Positions 16,756 through 25,241 of a DNA stretch of 64,000 nt are shown here, piece after piece. The stretch comes from Streptomyces sp. CA-210063 (GTDB taxonomy: Bacteria; Actinomycetota; Actinomycetes; Streptomycetales; Streptomycetaceae), in NCBI RefSeq assembly GCF_024612015.1, contig NZ_CP102512.1:8494001-8558000 (forward strand). The letters run 5' to 3'. The notes under the pieces are model-generated. The model was given only the letters and a program-made list of their open reading frames with translations, was not told the DNA's origin and searched no databases. How positions within the stretch are numbered: position 1 is the first letter of the stretch; each line of letters begins with the position of its first letter. A program made the translations under genes and the position numbers.

Positions 16756-18075
16756 TCAGACGATGCGGCCCGCCGCCAGCACCACCCCGGCCAGTTCCCT
16801 GTGGCAGATGTCGCTGTGGGCACCGGACGGCGCGCCACCGCGTCTCACCACCGCCGCCGCGTCGATGTTCACACAGCCGGACGTGGGCAGTTGGGCCTTG
16901 AGGGCGTCGGCGAGCCTGAACGAACGGGTGCCCCGCACCGCCTGGATCCCGCCGTAGCCGAGGGCGCCCCACTTGGCGCCGAGCAGGCTGTTCACGCTCA
17001 GGCCGAGCACCGTCCGCGCATCGCCCGCCATCCGGGACGCCAGCGGGTAGATCGTGCCGAGCGCCGAGTCGTGCTTGGAGTGGCAGCACACCAACGGGCC
17101 GTCGATCCGCTTCTGCTGGCCGTTCAGTACTCCGCTCGCGCGTGTGTCGTGGGGCAGTCGCGCCGCGAACGCGTAGTGCGAGAAGGCCGCCTGAAGCAGC
17201 GTCACCGACTTCACCGTGCGCACGCCCTCGGGAAGGCCGCGCAGCGCGAACGACACCAGACGTGCGCCGAAGCTGTGTCCGACCAGGTGCACCCGCACGT
17301 CCGGCGCCGTTCGCGCGAGCTGCCCAAGGAGCCGCCCGAGGCCCCGCTCGCCGACCGTCCCCGCTCGGCGCTTCATCGCGAAGTACGTGGCCTGGCGCAG
17401 GAGTTCATGGGCGCCGTCCCAGACCTGGGGCGGGGTGACGGCGGCCCCTGTCATCTCCCCCGTGGTCTCGACCTCCGCCAGCGCCGCCGCGAAGTCCGCG
17501 CACACCGTGACCGCGTCCCCGCGCAGCATCCCCGGGGTGCCCTCCGGCACCCCCTCCGCAATCGTGTCCGCCGTGAACGCGCCCTGCGGCCCCTGCGGCG
17601 GCACCTCCACCAGCAGTCGTACGAGCCGCCCGAACTCCTCCAACGAGGCGCTCTCGTCCGGCCGTTGGTCCAGCAGCCGCGCGAGCTGTTCGACGATCGT
17701 GGCCCGCCCCGGGAACACCTCCAGCAGCGCGTGCCGGGTGTTCTTGTCGAGCGCGGGCCGGCTGGGCGCCACGGCCGGGACCGGCTTGAAATCCGGGATC
17801 GGCTCGTCCGAGAACCGCATCGACGGCCACAGCACACCGACGTACCCCAGCTCGGCGTGCGGTGCGAGGGGCGGGAACGGGGCGAGGAAGCGGCTGTAGA
17901 GCCCGGTCGCGCCGGACCGGTCGTTGTTCCAGCCGTGCGCGAAGACGACCAGATCCGCGACCCCGCGCTTCCCGACCCCGTCGAGCAGCCGGTCCCGCTG
18001 ACCGGCGTCCACGTCCCCGTCCGCGTCGAAGGTCAGTTCCCAGTAGGGAGTCACGCTCATATCCGGATCCGCCAT
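16756..18075 (-). CDS. alpha/beta-hydrolase-like protein
   Basis: The 439-residue cytoplasmic protein has the beta-strand segment LVVFAHGWNND early and the nucleophile elbow VHLVGHSFGAR in the middle, then CCHSKHD, which could supply the acid, and a late HSDI that could supply the histidine. This arrangement fits large alpha/beta hydrolases of unknown substrate that are sometimes misannotated as kinases. No signal peptide or membrane segment was seen. The start is ATG 18075 behind a G-run. It is read in the same direction as the NamZ-like gene upstream, with 94 bp between them. Confidence 0.75.
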   Translation of the reverse strand: MADPDMSVTPYWELTFDADGDVDAGQRDRLLDGVGKRGVADLVVFAHGWNNDRSGATGLYSRFLAPFPPLAPHAELGYVGVLWPSMRFSDEPIPDFKPVPAVAPSRPALDKNTRHALLEVFPGRATIVEQLARLLDQRPDESASLEEFGRLVRLLVEVPPQGPQGAFTADTIAEGVPEGTPGMLRGDAVTVCADFAAALAEVETTGEMTGAAVTPPQVWDGAHELLRQATYFAMKRRAGTVGERGLGRLLGQLARTAPDVRVHLVGHSFGARLVSFALRGLPEGVRTVKSVTLLQAAFSHYAFAARLPHDTRASGVLNGQQKRIDGPLVCCHSKHDSALGTIYPLASRMAGDARTVLGLSVNSLLGAKWGALGYGGIQAVRGTRSFRLADALKAQLPTSGCVNIDAAAVVRRGGAPSGAHSDICHRELAGVVLAAGRIV

Positions 18076-18169
18076 GACGAGCCCCCTTCGGCCCCGGTGG
18101 TGATGCGCTCAGGCGCATGGTCCTGCCAACGGAGAAAGATGGCCATACGTCACGTACGGCGTTCGTCGC

Positions 18170-19423
18170 TCAGCGGTAGAGCAGATACTCCTCGCGCACC
18201 TCGCGGAACGCCGCCAGCTCCTCCTGCCAGCCCGCCACGACCTCGTCCGTGTCCGCCCCCGCGTCGATCATCGTCCGCACCCGCGCCGAACCGGTCAGCT
18301 TGTCGATCCAGTGGTCCGGGCGCCAGGCGAAGCCGCTCCACACCTTCCTGGCGGTCACGAGGAGGCCGATCCCGGTGCGCACGGGGTCGTACGCGGCCCG
18401 GTCGTGGACATGGATCTGTACGCCTCCGATGGTCTTCCCCTGGAACTTGGAGAACGTCGGAGCGAAGTACGCCTCCCTGAAGTGCGCGCCGGGCAGCCCG
18501 AGTTCGTTCGCGGCGGCCGCCCACCGACCGTCGACGCCCTCCGCGCCGAGCAGTTCGAACGGCCGGGTCGTGCCGCGCCCCTCCGACAGGTTCGTCCCCT
18601 CGAAGAGGCAGGTCCCGGAGTACACGAGCGCCGTGTCCGGCGTCGGCATGTTCGGGCTGGGCGGCACCCAGGGCAGCCCGGAGTCGCCGAAGAACCGCGA
18701 CCGCTTCCACCCCGACATCAGCACGGTCTCCAGCCGTACGGGCGTGGTGAGGAACTCCTCGTTGAACAGCCGCGCCAGCTCCGCCACCGTCATCCCGTGC
18801 GCCTGCGAGATCGGCTGCCGCCCGACGAACGTCGCGAACTCCTTGTGCAGCACGGGCCCTCGGGCGCTCCGCCCGGTCACCGGGTTCGGCCGGTCAAGCA
18901 CCACGAAACGCTTCCCCGCGAGCTGGGCCGCCTCCATGCAGTCGTACAGCGTCCAGATGTACGTGTAGAAGCGGGCGCCGACGTCCTGGATGTCGAAGAC
19001 GACCGTGTCCACGCCGGAGGCGGTGAAGATGTCCGCGAGGGGCCGGCCGCTCTTCAGGTAGGTGTCGTAGACCGGCAGTCCGGTCGCCGGGTCGTCGTAG
19101 CGGCCCTCGGAGCCGCCGGCCTGGGCGGTGCCCCGAAAGCCGTGCTCAGGGCCGAAGACGGCCCTGAGGTCCACGCGGTCGTCGGCGTGCATCACGTCGA
19201 CGATGTGGCGGGCGTCTCGGGTGATGCCGGTGGGGTTGGTGACGATGCCGGCCTTTTGGCCGCGGAGGGGTTGGTAACCGGTGGCGGCCAGTCGCTCGAA
19301 GCCGGTGCGAAGCCGTGGGCCGGCCGCCTTGGCAGGGGGAGCGGTGGTGACGTCGGCCGTGGCGGCTGTGGAAGCGGCGGCTGCCGTTGAGGCGGCGAGG
19401 AAAGTGCGGCGGGAGAGGTGCAT
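18170..19423 (-). CDS. secreted NamZ-like exo-beta-N-acetylmuramidase (DUF1343)
   Basis: The 417-residue precursor opens with a clean twin-arginine signal (LSRRTFLAAS). The mature part is a full DUF1343 domain: GIVTNPTGI, FGPEHGFRG, the acidic DIQDVGARFYTY segment, LDRPNP, and a second domain around GTNLSEGRGTTRPFE. The family was shown, with Bacillus subtilis NamZ, to release MurNAc from the ends of peptidoglycan fragments. Here it would act outside the membrane, perhaps in cell-wall recycling during growth or sporulation. ATG 19423 directly gives the Tat signal. Confidence 0.88.
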   Translation of the reverse strand: MHLSRRTFLAASTAAAASTAATADVTTAPPAKAAGPRLRTGFERLAATGYQPLRGQKAGIVTNPTGITRDARHIVDVMHADDRVDLRAVFGPEHGFRGTAQAGGSEGRYDDPATGLPVYDTYLKSGRPLADIFTASGVDTVVFDIQDVGARFYTYIWTLYDCMEAAQLAGKRFVVLDRPNPVTGRSARGPVLHKEFATFVGRQPISQAHGMTVAELARLFNEEFLTTPVRLETVLMSGWKRSRFFGDSGLPWVPPSPNMPTPDTALVYSGTCLFEGTNLSEGRGTTRPFELLGAEGVDGRWAAAANELGLPGAHFREAYFAPTFSKFQGKTIGGVQIHVHDRAAYDPVRTGIGLLVTARKVWSGFAWRPDHWIDKLTGSARVRTMIDAGADTDEVVAGWQEELAAFREVREEYLLYR

Positions 19424-19510
19424 GGGGGTGACCTCCGGGTCGCGGGCGCGAGGAGCGGCGTATACGCAAGCTAAGCGCTTCCGCGGGTGGTTTGTAACCT
19501 GCGGGGCCGT

Positions 19511-19541
19511 TGTGGCTGGTCGCGCAGTTCCCGCGTCCCTG
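19511..19541. repeat. palindromic intergenic repeat, half copy 2
   Basis: Only one arm (TGTGGCTGGTCGCGCAGTTC, followed by CCGCG) is present, followed by TCCCTGA; it lies between the divergent NamZ and SDR genes. Confidence 0.75.
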
Positions 19542-19566
19542 AAAGCAGCCTGGCACCCTTTTCAGT

Positions 19567-19587
19567 GACATACCGACCGGTTAGTCT
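19567..19587 (+). promoter_or_regulatory. operator and -10 box before the SDR gene
   Basis: GACATACCGACCGGT (19567-19581) is identical over 15 bases to the site before the kinase gene (23664-23678, opposite strand). TAGTCT (19582-19587) directly follows and can serve as the -10 box, so binding would block the promoter. The TetR protein encoded at 20532 is the natural candidate. Confidence 0.65.
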
Positions 19588-19637
19588 GGTCGTCCGAGTG
19601 GAGCCGTTCGTGTTCGTCGCGTCGAAGGAGAACCAGC

Positions 19638-20399
19638 GTGGGAGCCGTGCAGGGTGCGGGTGTGGTGGTCACAGGAGCCGGGGGCGGGATCGGGGCCGCG
19701 TTGGCGCGGCGGTTCGCGGCGGAGGGTGCCCGGGTCGTGGTGAACGACCTGGACGGCGACCGGGCCGGGGCCGTGGCCGACGAGATCGGCGGGATCGCGG
19801 TGCCCGGGGACGCCTCGTCGATCGTCTCGGCGGCGCGTGACGCGCTCGGCGGCACCGTGGACGTGTACTGCGCGAACGCGGGGCTCGCCTCGGGCGGTAC
19901 GGAGGCGGCCGACGAGAAGGTCTGGGCGCTCGCCTGGGACGTGAACGTGATGGCACATGTGCGGGCGGCCCAGGAGCTGCTGCCGGACTGGCTGGAGCGG
20001 GGCAGTGGGCGTTTCGTGTCCACGGTCTCGGCGGCGGGGCTGCTCACGATGATCGGCGCGGCGCCCTACAGCGTCACCAAGCACGGGGCGTACGCCTTCG
20101 CCGAATGGCTGTCCCTGACCTATCGGCACCGGGGGATCAAGGTCCACGCGATCTGCCCGCAGGGCGTGCGCACCGACATGCTGACGGCCTCCGGCAGCGC
20201 GGGCGACCTGGTACTGGCGCCCACCGCGATCGAGCCGGAGGACGTGGCCGACGCGCTCTTCGAGGGCATTGAGAAGGACCGTTTCCTGATCCTGCCGCAC
20301 CCCGAGGTGGGCGGTTTCTACCAGGCGCGGGCGGCCGATCCGGACCGCTGGCTGACGAACATGAACCACATCCAGCAGAAGTGGGAGACGACCGGCTGA
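19638..20399 (+). CDS. short-chain dehydrogenase/reductase
   Basis: This 253-residue SDR has the NAD(P) motif TGAGGGIG near the N-terminus, NAG in CANAG, a catalytic serine region STVSAAG and the YSVTK catalytic Tyr-Lys pair. GTG at 19638 is supported by GAAGGAG. It is followed by a TetR gene on the same strand and faces an APH-like kinase / acyl-CoA dehydrogenase operon with which it shares an operator. In the levulinate pathway of Pseudomonas putida a SDR reduces 4-ketoacyl-CoA to 4-hydroxyacyl-CoA before kinase and dehydrogenase act; a similar role is proposed here as inference. Confidence 0.92.
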   Translation: MGAVQGAGVVVTGAGGGIGAALARRFAAEGARVVVNDLDGDRAGAVADEIGGIAVPGDASSIVSAARDALGGTVDVYCANAGLASGGTEAADEKVWALAWDVNVMAHVRAAQELLPDWLERGSGRFVSTVSAAGLLTMIGAAPYSVTKHGAYAFAEWLSLTYRHRGIKVHAICPQGVRTDMLTASGSAGDLVLAPTAIEPEDVADALFEGIEKDRFLILPHPEVGGFYQARAADPDRWLTNMNHIQQKWETTG

Positions 20400-20531
20400 C
20401 CGCCCTGCCCGGCGGACGGGGCTCCGAGGGTGGGATGATCCTCCGACGGGAGCCTGGCGGTTCCGGCAGGTCGGGAACCGATCGGGGGCCGGCGGACGAC
20501 CAGTAGGCGACAACAGAACCTCGGAAGGCAG

Positions 20532-21134
20532 GTGGCGGCAGTGCCCAGGACGACGGACGGGGACGGTACTCCTGTCCCGCAGCGGCTGCTGGCCGCCGCC
20601 ACCCGGCTCTTCGCCGAGCAGGGCTACGACCGCACCTCCGTGCAGGAGATCGTCGAGGCGGCCGGCGTCACCAAGGGCGCGCTGTACCACTACTTCGGCT
20701 CCAAGGACGACCTGCTGCACGAGGTGTACGCGCGCGTGCTGCGTATCCAGCAGGAGCGGCTGGACGCGTTCGCGGGGGCCGACGCGCCGGTCGAGGAGCG
20801 GCTGCGGGGTGCCGCCGCCGATGTCGTCGTCACCACCATCGACAACCTCGACGACGCGATGATCTTCTTCCGCTCCATGCACCATCTGAGCCCCGAGAAG
20901 AACAAGCAGGTCCGCGCGGAGCGGCGCCGCTACCACGAACGCTTCCGGGCACTCATCGAAGAGGGCCAGACCTCCGGCGTCTTCTCCAAGGCGACCCCGG
21001 CGGACCTGGTCGTCGACTACCACTTCGGCTCGGTCCACCACCTGTCGACGTGGTACCGCCCGGGCGGCCCGATGACCCCCCAGGAGGTCGCGGACCACTT
21101 GGCGGACCTGCTGCTGCGGGCGCTGCGGCCGTAG
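20532..21134 (+). CDS. TetR/AcrR regulator, probable controller of the SDR/kinase/dehydrogenase set
   Basis: This is a 200-residue protein with an N-terminal TetR domain (TSVQEIVEAAGVTKGALYHYF) and a C-terminal domain resembling the FadR/acyl-CoA-sensing TetR proteins. The start is either GTG 20532 or GTG 20541; the second has the better-spaced AGGTGG. It lies behind the SDR gene, and the 15-bp operator repeated at 19567 and 23664 is the best candidate binding site. A coenzyme A thioester of the pathway is a plausible ligand. Confidence 0.9.
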   Translation: MAAVPRTTDGDGTPVPQRLLAAATRLFAEQGYDRTSVQEIVEAAGVTKGALYHYFGSKDDLLHEVYARVLRIQQERLDAFAGADAPVEERLRGAAADVVVTTIDNLDDAMIFFRSMHHLSPEKNKQVRAERRRYHERFRALIEEGQTSGVFSKATPADLVVDYHFGSVHHLSTWYRPGGPMTPQEVADHLADLLLRALRP

Positions 21135-21186
21135 GGGCGCGCGGGGGAGCTCGGGGGTGCGTGTGGGTGGGCGGGTGCGGGTGGTG

Positions 21187-21320
21187 TGTGGTTGCTCGCG
21201 CAGTTCCCCGCGCCCCTTTCGGGCCTACGCCCCTTTCGGGCCTACGGCCCTCAGGGCAAGAAGCACGGGCGCAGCCCCTGCTTTTTGAGGGGCGCGGGGA
21301 ACTGCGCGACCAGCCCCCAC
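21187..21320. repeat. palindromic intergenic repeat, copy 3 (complete)
   Basis: Both arms are present: GTGGTTGCTCGCGCAGTTCC at the left and, ending at 21320, its inverted partner (GGGGAACTGCGCGACCAG then CCCCCAC). In between lies a short direct duplication, CCCCTTTCGGGCCTACG. It lies between the convergent TetR and acyl-CoA dehydrogenase genes and could terminate both. Confidence 0.9.
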
Positions 21321-21363
21321 GCACCCGCACCCGACAACGCCCCCTCGCCCCCCTCACCGGCGG

Positions 21364-22578
21364 TCACACGTACCGCTTCAGCTCCCGCCGAGCCAACGAC
21401 CGCTGATGCACCTCGTCCGGCCCGTCCGCGATCATCAGCGTCCGCGCCCCCGCGTACAGCTCGGCCAGCGGGAAGTCCTGGCTGACACCGCCCGCGCCGT
21501 GCAGCTGGATCGCCCGGTCGATGATGTCCACGACCGTACGAGGCGTCGCGATCTTGATCGCCTGGATCTCGGTGTGGGCGCCCTTGTTGCCGACGGTGTC
21601 CATCATCCACGCGGTCTTCAGGACCAGCAGCCGCAACTGCTCCACCGCGACCCGCGCGTCGGCGATCCAGTTGTGGACGACCCCCTGCTGGGCCAGTGCC
21701 TTGCCGAAGGCCTCCCGGGCCACCGCCCGCCGGCACATCAGCTCGATCGCCCGCTCGGCCATCCCGATGAGCCGCATGCAGTGATGGATACGGCCGGGAC
21801 CGAGCCGCGCCTGCGCGATCGCGAACCCGCCGCCCTCCTCACCGATCAGGTTGGCAGCAGGCACGCGCGCATTTTCGAAGATCACCTCGGCGTGGCCGCC
21901 GTGGGAGTGGTCCTCGTACCCGAAGACCCGCATCGCCCGCTTCACCGTGACACCCGGAGTGTCCCGCGGGACCAGGACCATCGACTGCTGGCGGCGGACG
22001 TCGGCCCCACCGGGATCCGTCTTGCCCATCACGATGAAGATCTGGCAGTCGGGGTTCATGGCCCCGGAGATGTACCACTTCCGCCCGGTGATGACGTAGT
22101 CGTCACCCTCTCGCTCGATCAGCGTGGTGATGTTGGTGGCGTCCGAGGAGGCCACCTCCGGCTCCGTCATCGCGAAGGCCGACCGGATCTCACCGGCGAG
22201 CAGCGGCTGAAGCCACTGCTTCTTCTGCGCCTCGTCGCCGAACTGGGTCAGCACCTCCATGTTGCCCGTGTCCGGCGCCGCGCAGTTCAGCGCGGTCGGC
22301 GCCAGCTGCGGGGAACGCCCGGTGATCTCGGCGAGCGGCGCGTACTGGAGGTTGGTGAGCCCGGCCCCGTACTCGGAGTCGGGGAGGAAGAGGTTCCACA
22401 GGCCCTGCCTGCGGGCCTCCGCCTTCAGCTCCTCCACCACGGCCGGCGTGTCCCACGGCGAGGCCAGCTCCGCCCGCTGTTCCTCGGCGACGGCCTCGGC
22501 CGGGTAGACGTACTCGTCCATGAAGGCGAGGAGCTTGGCGCGCAGTTCCTCCGTACGGGCGTCGAATGCGAAGTCCAT
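21364..22578 (-). CDS. acyl-CoA dehydrogenase, ACAD10/11-like
   Basis: The 404-residue flavoenzyme has AMTEPEVASSDATN in place of the usual TEPGTGSD loop, RIHHCMR, and the C-terminal HGAGGVSQDFPLAELYAGARTL segment; these are the features of the subgroup that includes mammalian ACAD10/ACAD11 and P. putida LvaC. The usual catalytic glutamate position near the C-terminus (YEGT) reads ADGPDEVH here, as in that subgroup. It lies 6 bp downstream of an APH-like kinase gene whose 3' end supplies its ribosome binding site (AGGAAGG). Human ACAD10/11 carry exactly this kinase fused to this dehydrogenase and act on 4-hydroxyacyl-CoA. Confidence 0.9.
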   Translation of the reverse strand: MDFAFDARTEELRAKLLAFMDEYVYPAEAVAEEQRAELASPWDTPAVVEELKAEARRQGLWNLFLPDSEYGAGLTNLQYAPLAEITGRSPQLAPTALNCAAPDTGNMEVLTQFGDEAQKKQWLQPLLAGEIRSAFAMTEPEVASSDATNITTLIEREGDDYVITGRKWYISGAMNPDCQIFIVMGKTDPGGADVRRQQSMVLVPRDTPGVTVKRAMRVFGYEDHSHGGHAEVIFENARVPAANLIGEEGGGFAIAQARLGPGRIHHCMRLIGMAERAIELMCRRAVAREAFGKALAQQGVVHNWIADARVAVEQLRLLVLKTAWMMDTVGNKGAHTEIQAIKIATPRTVVDIIDRAIQLHGAGGVSQDFPLAELYAGARTLMIADGPDEVHQRSLARRELKRYV

Positions 22579-22584
22579 GCTGGG

Positions 22585-23622
22585 TCAGCCTTCCTGGGAG
22601 CCGGCGCGAAGAGTCGTCAGGCCGTGTTCGATGAAGACGGGGACCAGGTCGCCGATGCGGTCGAAGCCGCGGCCGACCGTCTGGCCGAGGGTGTACCGGT
22701 AGTGGATGCCCTCCAGGATCACGGCGAGCTTGAACCACGCGAACGCCGTGTACCAGGACACCGAGGAGACATCGCGGCCCGAGCGGGCCGCGTACCGCTC
22801 GATGATCTCGGCCGGATCCGGATGCCCTGCCGCCGCCGCGGTCGTGGAGACGGGCGAGTCGGGCATGGCGAGCGGCACGCTGTACATCACCAGCAGACCC
22901 AGGTCGGTGAGCGGATCGCCGAGCGTGGACATCTCCCAGTCCAGGATGGCCTTGATCCGGTCGTCGTCGCCCAGCAGCACGTTGTCCAGCCGGTAGTCGC
23001 CGTGCACGACGGCCGACGCGGGGGAGTGCGGCAGTCGGCGTCCGAGGGCCGCGTGCAGCTCGTCGACGCCGGCCAGCTCACGGTTGCGGGACGCGTCCAA
23101 CTGCTTGCCCCAGCGCCGCAGTTGGCGGTCCAGGAAGCCCTCCGGGCGCCCGAAGTCGGCGAGGCCCACCTCGGCCGGGTCCACCGCGTGCAGCTCGACG
23201 AGGGTGTCGACCAGGCCCAGCACGGCGGCCCGGGTGCGCTCGGGGCCGAGCGGGGCCAGCTGCTCGGCGGTGCGGTACGGGGTGCCCTCGACGAAGTCCA
23301 TGACGTAGAAGGGCGCGCCGAGTACGTCCTCGTCCTCGCACAGCAGGACGGGGCGCGGGACCGGTACGTTCGTCGGGTGCAGCGCGCTGATCACCCGGTG
23401 CTCGCGCTTCATGTCGTGCGCGGTCGCCAGCACATGGCCCAGCGGCGGCCGCCGTACGACCCACTTCGCGGTGCCGTCCGTGACCTCGTACGTCAGGTTC
23501 GACCGTCCGCCCTCGATCAGCCGGCCGGTGAGCGGACCACCCACGAGTCCGGGCCGCTCGGCGTCGAGCAGGGCGCGGAGCCGGTCGGGATCGAGACCTG
23601 GCGGGTGGTCTGGGTGCATCAT
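22585..23622 (-). CDS. APH-like phosphotransferase of the ACAD10/11 (LvaA) type
   Basis: The 345-residue kinase-fold protein has an N-lobe (LIEGGRSNLTYEV; WVVRRPP with the ATP lysine position replaced in the usual way of this subgroup), a brHxD-like catalytic loop VVHGDYRLDN and the metal motif ILDWE. It is not an antibiotic resistance gene by context: it is paired with an ACAD10/11-type dehydrogenase, as in the 4-hydroxyacyl-CoA pathway, where the kinase phosphorylates the 4-hydroxyl group. AGGAG precedes the ATG pair at 23622/23619. Its promoter holds the shared operator. Confidence 0.9.
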   Translation of the reverse strand: MMHPDHPPGLDPDRLRALLDAERPGLVGGPLTGRLIEGGRSNLTYEVTDGTAKWVVRRPPLGHVLATAHDMKREHRVISALHPTNVPVPRPVLLCEDEDVLGAPFYVMDFVEGTPYRTAEQLAPLGPERTRAAVLGLVDTLVELHAVDPAEVGLADFGRPEGFLDRQLRRWGKQLDASRNRELAGVDELHAALGRRLPHSPASAVVHGDYRLDNVLLGDDDRIKAILDWEMSTLGDPLTDLGLLVMYSVPLAMPDSPVSTTAAAAGHPDPAEIIERYAARSGRDVSSVSWYTAFAWFKLAVILEGIHYRYTLGQTVGRGFDRIGDLVPVFIEHGLTTLRAGSQEG

Positions 23623-23660
23623 CGCTCCTACGCGCGGGTGAACCGGACCCGACTATGATG

Positions 23661-23678
23661 CCGACCGGTCGGTATGTC
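23661..23678 (-). promoter_or_regulatory. operator before the kinase-dehydrogenase operon
   Basis: CCGACCGGTCGG (23661-23672) is a perfect 12-bp palindrome; the leftward strand reads GACATACCGACCGGT, identical to the SDR operator. It lies about 40 bp upstream of the kinase start. Confidence 0.65.
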
Positions 23679-23767
23679 GTCCAGTGGGCGACACGAAAGT
23701 GATCGGAGTCTCGACGGGATCCGGCCGCGCCCGGCCGGATCCCGGAAACGGACTGCCAGGCGTGCTG

Positions 23768-24694
23768 TCACGCGTGGCAGGTCATCATCTCCCCGCCGTT
23801 GATGGTCGCCATGTCCGTGAACCCGGCGAACGGGTCCACGCCCTCACCCTCCGGTGCCCCGTCCAGCTCGGCGTACGCCCGGCGCAGGTTCGCCACCAGC
23901 CGCTCGCTCTCCGGCAGTGCGGCGTACTCCCCGAGATCCGTGCTCCGCGCGGCCTCCAGCGGCGTGAGGCCCGCCGCGTGCGACTTCTCGGCGACCTCGC
24001 CCACGAACCGCATGTACCGCTCGGCCTTGTCGAACGCCGACGGGTCGGTCACCGGCCCGTGTCCCGGTACGACGGTCTCGGCGCCCAGTTCGCGCAGCAG
24101 CGCCAGCGCCCGCAGCGAACCGCTCAGCGAGCCCATCAGGAAGAACGGTGTCCCGCCCTCGAAGACGAGGTCCCCCGCGAACAGCACCCGCCGGTGCGGC
24201 AGCCAGACCACCGAGTCGCCGACCGTGTGCGAGATGCCGGGGTGGATGACCTGGGCCTCGATGTCACCGACGTGGACCGTCATACGGTCGTCGTACGTCA
24301 GGTCCGCGCCCTTGATGTCGACGTCCCCGAAGTCGGTCTTCGGCCACAGCAGATGGAGGTGCTGCCCGCTGGCGAGTGCCTCGCGGCGGCAGGCCGAGTG
24401 CGAGACGAGGGTGGCGGCCGACGTGAAGAAGCCGTTGCCGTAGGTGTGGTCCCCGTGGTGGTGGGTGTTGACCAGGAAGCGGGGCTTCGGGACGCCGGTG
24501 GCGTCGAGCGCGGCGCCCAGGGCGCGGGTCCGGCGCTCCGTCGCCGCCGTGTCCACGAGCAGAGTGGTGGTTCCGTCACTCACGAAGCCGGAGTTGTTCA
24601 GACACCATCCGCCGTCCGGCTGCACATACGCGTACACGTCGCTCGCGAGCTCGACGGTGTACGGCTCTCCTGCGGTCACAGTGACCCCCTTCAT
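23768..24694 (-). CDS. MBL-fold metallo-hydrolase
   Basis: The 308-residue protein has the metallo-beta-lactamase fold: FLVNTHHHGDHTYGNG (HxHxDH-type zinc site), the downstream His in HPGISHTVGD, the Asp in LFAGDLVFEG and the final His in VVPGHGPV. It belongs to the broad hydrolase group rather than to clinical beta-lactamases. ATG 24694 directly follows a GGGGGG stretch; the much longer open frame upstream is unsupported. The substrate is unknown. The neighbours (kinase operon downstream on the same strand, His-rich protein upstream) do not define it. Confidence 0.88.
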   Translation of the reverse strand: MKGVTVTAGEPYTVELASDVYAYVQPDGGWCLNNSGFVSDGTTTLLVDTAATERRTRALGAALDATGVPKPRFLVNTHHHGDHTYGNGFFTSAATLVSHSACRREALASGQHLHLLWPKTDFGDVDIKGADLTYDDRMTVHVGDIEAQVIHPGISHTVGDSVVWLPHRRVLFAGDLVFEGGTPFFLMGSLSGSLRALALLRELGAETVVPGHGPVTDPSAFDKAERYMRFVGEVAEKSHAAGLTPLEAARSTDLGEYAALPESERLVANLRRAYAELDGAPEGEGVDPFAGFTDMATINGGEMMTCHA

Positions 24695-24816
24695 CCCCCC
24701 GAATCGTCGCCAACTGGTGGTCAGAGCCTGCCAGTCGGCGACGATCCGGTGGAATCCGGGGTGGACGGAAACGGCGCGGGCGTCGTGCTGACGCCGCCGT
24801 CGGCCGTCAGTGATCG

Positions 24817-25113
24817 TCAGTGGTCGTCCCAGTGCCCCTCGTGGGCGGCGTGCCGGTGGCCGTCGTGCACGAAGTCCACGTGGTCCCCGTGCGTGACGGC
24901 CTGATGCCCGCAGTCCTCGCCGTGCTCGTGGGCGTGCCCGTCGTGCGCGGTGTGCCCGCTCGGCTCGCACTCGTCCCAGTGGCCGGAGTGCTCGCGGTGC
25001 AGATGCCCGTCGTGCGCGTAGTCGGTGTGGTCACCGTGCGGCACGGCGGCGTGTCCGCAGGTCGGGCCGTGGGCGTGGTCGTGGACGGGGTGTTCCTGGT
25101 GCAGAGTGGTCAT
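24817..25113 (-). CDS. histidine-rich metal-binding protein with internal duplication
   Basis: Of 98 residues 27 are histidine, with three cysteines and many Asp/Glu. Two units of about 31 residues are clearly duplicated: each starts with CGH, continues with a hydrophobic-HGDH pair and HDGHxH, and ends with GHWDE or GHWDD. No membrane segment or signal is visible, so it is probably a cytoplasmic metal store or chaperone (Zn, Ni or Cu). ATG 25113 is chosen, with GAAGGTGA upstream; an in-frame GTG lies three codons earlier. TTTCGAAA at 25180-25187 is a possible palindromic regulator site. Confidence 0.8.
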   Translation of the reverse strand: MTTLHQEHPVHDHAHGPTCGHAAVPHGDHTDYAHDGHLHREHSGHWDECEPSGHTAHDGHAHEHGEDCGHQAVTHGDHVDFVHDGHRHAAHEGHWDDH

Positions 25114-25241
25114 CGTGCTCACCTTCGGTGGTGCGGGGGTGACTTATCCAGGCTAGTCACAGAAGCCCCACTTGATCCTTTTCGAAACTCCATGCGTGTA
25201 CCAAGGCTTGCCCCTGCTTCGGTCTGCTCGCTCGTCGGCGG

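Noticed and set aside
14070..16838. 922-residue leftward open frame
   Set aside because: It is the antisense of the penicillin-acylase gene; composition (Gly/Val/Asp/Arg) and lack of domains are typical of GC-rich shadow frames.
18170..19423. Serine hydrolase or beta-lactamase annotation
   Set aside because: No SxxK or GxSxG motif; DUF1343/NamZ pattern is clear.
22585..23622. Aminoglycoside phosphotransferase (antibiotic resistance)
   Set aside because: Kinase fold only; the neighbouring ACAD10/11-like dehydrogenase and operator point to acyl-CoA metabolism.
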